Source: Eubacteriales bacterium
GTDB taxonomy: Bacteria > Bacillota > Clostridia > Peptostreptococcales > Anaerovoracaceae
Assembly (NCBI GenBank): GCA_029098205.1
Contig: JAQXNW010000143.1
Location: 1 to 5,059, forward strand
DNA: 5,059 bases
Direction of reading: 5' to 3'
Position 1 is the stretch's first letter; every line of letters begins with the position of its first letter. Both the position numbers and the translations under genes were made by a program. Positions 3,656-5,059 of the stretch are shown piece by piece. Below the pieces are notes generated by a model. That model had not been told where the DNA came from. It saw nothing but the letters and a program-made list of their open reading frames with translations, and searched no databases.

Positions 3656-5056
3656 ATGAAAGTAGTATTTATCGTACCGACCACGGCGCTCCGGAGAATT
3701 CCGATGTACCGCTGGGGCGGAAAAGTTTACGGGCAGAGCAATTCCATCACAGGGCCTTTGATCCTCGGAGGCATCCTGAAGAAAGCTGGGCACACGGTCG
3801 AGGCCTATGAGGAACTGAACGGAAGCATTCATTTTAAACGGCTCCTTAAGGACACCGATGTTTTCTGCATTTCGATCATGACCTCAAATTCGCTCCGCGG
3901 ATATGAGCTCGCGGATATCATCCACGAAAAATCAAACGCCCGCGTGATCATGGGCGGCATGCATGCGACCAGGGAGACCGAAGAGGCGCTCAAGCACGCG
4001 GATCAGGTCATCATCGGCGAAGGGGAGAAGGTCATTCTGGACGTCGTCGAAGGCAGAATCAAGGACCGCGTCGTTCACGGAATTCCGATTGAAAATCTGG
4101 ACAAGGTTCCGTTCCCGGATTACTCCATTCTGAAGACGCCCTGCGTCGCCGCAAATGTCATTTCGACCCGCGGATGTCCGTTCCGCTGCACCTTCTGCAC
4201 GACCTCCCGAATGTTCGCGCCCTACCGGCAGAGAAGCATCGACAATGTAATCGCCGAAATCCGGATGTATAAGGAAATGGGATTTAAATACCTGAATTTC
4301 GAGGACGATAATTTTACCGCGGACAAAGAACGCGCGAAAGAGATCTGCCGCAGGATGATCGCGGAAAATCTTACTTTTAAAGAGACCTTCTTCTTCGGGA
4401 GGACCGACCTCGCGGATGACGAAGAGCTTCTTCAGCTTCTTCACGACGCGCACCTCACCCGGGTTCTGATCGGCATCGAATCTTTGAACCAGGAGGCATT
4501 AAACAGCATTCATAAAGGGCAGAACATCGAAAATATCCGCCGGGCGGGAGCCGCCTGCCAGAAATACGGAATCCGGCTGATCGCAAGCATCGTGCTTGGC
4601 CTGGACGAGGACACGATCGAGGATATGAACCGGAGCATCCAATTTGCGAAAGACATAAACGCATACCAGCTTCAGCCGGCGGTTCTCACGCCCTTCCCCG
4701 GCACGCCGGTTTATGAGCAGTTTGAAAAGGAAGGCCGCATGATTACCCATAAATGGGACCGCTTCGACATGATGAACGTGACCTTCCAGCCGAACCACAT
4801 GACGCCCTGGGAGCTTCAGGAAGAGTTCTATCACGCCGCGAAGTTCTTCTATGACTTTAAATCCTCTAGAATAATTGGTAATATATTCGGTAAAGAATAC
4901 GGCCGTCGGCGCTGGTGGCTTGCTTTCTTTGCAAGGCTCGGCACCTGGGGCGCGCACGTCGCGTCGAAAGCCGCGAAAGGAAGCGTTTATTACGATCTCC
5001 GGCATCTGAACATCCCGGCGGTGGAAACGCAAAAGGAGAATAAAGAAGAAAAATGA
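3656..5056 (+). CDS. Radical SAM protein with N-terminal B12-binding-like domain, function unknown
   Basis: This is a complete 466-residue protein. Residues 1 to about 145 form a Rossmann-like domain of the kind annotated as B12-binding: MKVVFIVP at the start, GPLILGGILKKAGHTVEAYE (33-52), then CISIMTSNS (71-79), VIMGGMHAT (97-105) and IIGEGE (119-124). The radical SAM barrel follows, with the 4Fe-4S cysteines C174, C178 and C181 in CPFRCTFC. Family features after it are YLNFEDDNF (212-220), GIES (273-276) and TPFPGTPVYEQF (345-356). The enzyme would cleave S-adenosylmethionine reductively to a 5'-deoxyadenosyl radical, or if cobalamin-bound transfer methyl. I see no DxHxxG cobalamin ligand motif, so B12 use is doubtful. 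No SPASM or second cysteine cluster is present. The basic, aromatic C-terminal region (about 400-450, GRRRWWLAFF) resembles tails in membrane-lipid-associated members (hopanoid HpnJ-like group), but this is only a family resemblance. The start has a modest AGGA site 9 bases upstream. It diverges from a TetR gene and overlaps a likely next gene, so it probably begins an operon. Confidence 0.88.
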   Translation: MKVVFIVPTTALRRIPMYRWGGKVYGQSNSITGPLILGGILKKAGHTVEAYEELNGSIHFKRLLKDTDVFCISIMTSNSLRGYELADIIHEKSNARVIMGGMHATRETEEALKHADQVIIGEGEKVILDVVEGRIKDRVVHGIPIENLDKVPFPDYSILKTPCVAANVISTRGCPFRCTFCTTSRMFAPYRQRSIDNVIAEIRMYKEMGFKYLNFEDDNFTADKERAKEICRRMIAENLTFKETFFFGRTDLADDEELLQLLHDAHLTRVLIGIESLNQEALNSIHKGQNIENIRRAGAACQKYGIRLIASIVLGLDEDTIEDMNRSIQFAKDINAYQLQPAVLTPFPGTPVYEQFEKEGRMITHKWDRFDMMNVTFQPNHMTPWELQEEFYHAAKFFYDFKSSRIIGNIFGKEYGRRRWWLAFFARLGTWGAHVASKAAKGSVYYDLRHLNIPAVETQKENKEEK

Positions 5057-5059
5057 AAA
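5053..5059 (+). CDS. Probable start of the next gene, coupled to the radical SAM gene (only 7 bases visible)
   Basis: The radical SAM stop TGA (5054-5056) overlaps an ATG at 5053-5055 in the common ATGA arrangement, and AAGGAG lies at 5033-5038, 14 bases upstream. Such overlaps usually mean translational coupling in an operon. Only the first two codons (Met-Lys) are inside the window, so the product cannot be named and the start itself is unproven. Confidence 0.4.

Noticed and set aside
3652..3657. Perfect TATAAT as a -10 box for the radical SAM gene
   Set aside because: It overlaps the ATG at 3656 and has no -35 at the proper distance, so it could not produce a usable transcript for this start.
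3527..3832. Upstream extension of the TetR gene to an ATG at 3832
   Set aside because: It would cover the control region and the first 177 bases of the divergent radical SAM gene, and the extra 102 residues resemble nothing in TetR proteins.
4499..5032. 177-codon open frame on the minus strand
   Set aside because: It lies wholly inside the radical SAM gene on the opposite strand, resembles no family and has no ribosome site; a shadow of GC-rich codon bias.
1..5059. Insertion sequence, phage, CRISPR, tRNA or toxin-antitoxin content
   Set aside because: I saw no transposase, integrase, regularly spaced direct repeats, tRNA cloverleaf or small paired genes on either strand.

Overview
The window looks like the chromosome of a low-to-mid GC Gram-positive anaerobe, most likely a clostridial (Lachnospiraceae/Eubacteriales-type) Firmicute. 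The evidence is strong AGGAGG-type Shine-Dalgarno sites, consensus sigma-A-like promoters, AT-rich gaps between more GC-rich genes, and protein families common in such organisms: an aldo/keto reductase of the clostridial type, a TetR_C_8-like TetR regulator and a B12-binding-type radical SAM protein. The species cannot be named from this sequence. No tRNA, rRNA, CRISPR array, transposase or phage gene is visible.

Layout. Reading down the minus strand from the right, the genes are a TetR-family regulator (2945-3526), a second and unrelated TetR-family regulator (2144-2761), a truncated aldo/keto reductase (1804-2106), a 3-hydroxyacyl-CoA dehydrogenase-family oxidoreductase (794-1756), and the N-terminal third or less of an acetolactate-synthase-like ThDP enzyme that runs off the left edge (1-361). 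On the plus strand, a complete radical SAM gene (3656-5056) diverges from the first TetR gene. Its stop codon overlaps a probable next start codon at the right edge.

How they work together. The 2144-2761 regulator has a clear promoter (TTGACA, 17 bp, TATAAA). Its -35 lies inside a 36-bp nested dyad made of two TGACA-N3-TGTCA palindromes 21 bp apart, which is a strong candidate auto-operator. The regulator, the broken reductase and the dehydrogenase are closely spaced (37 and 47 bp) and probably form one transcript under that control. The acetolactate-synthase-like gene has its own promoter and a leader of about 190 nt without a recognisable T-box. The other TetR gene and the radical SAM gene share a 129-bp divergent control region with two short palindromes, so that regulator probably controls the radical SAM operon.

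Nothing here is clearly a new biological system. The points most worth a second look are the nested operator, the recent-looking truncation of the reductase, the unusual cofactor and substrate signature of the dehydrogenase, and the uncharacterised radical SAM operon.
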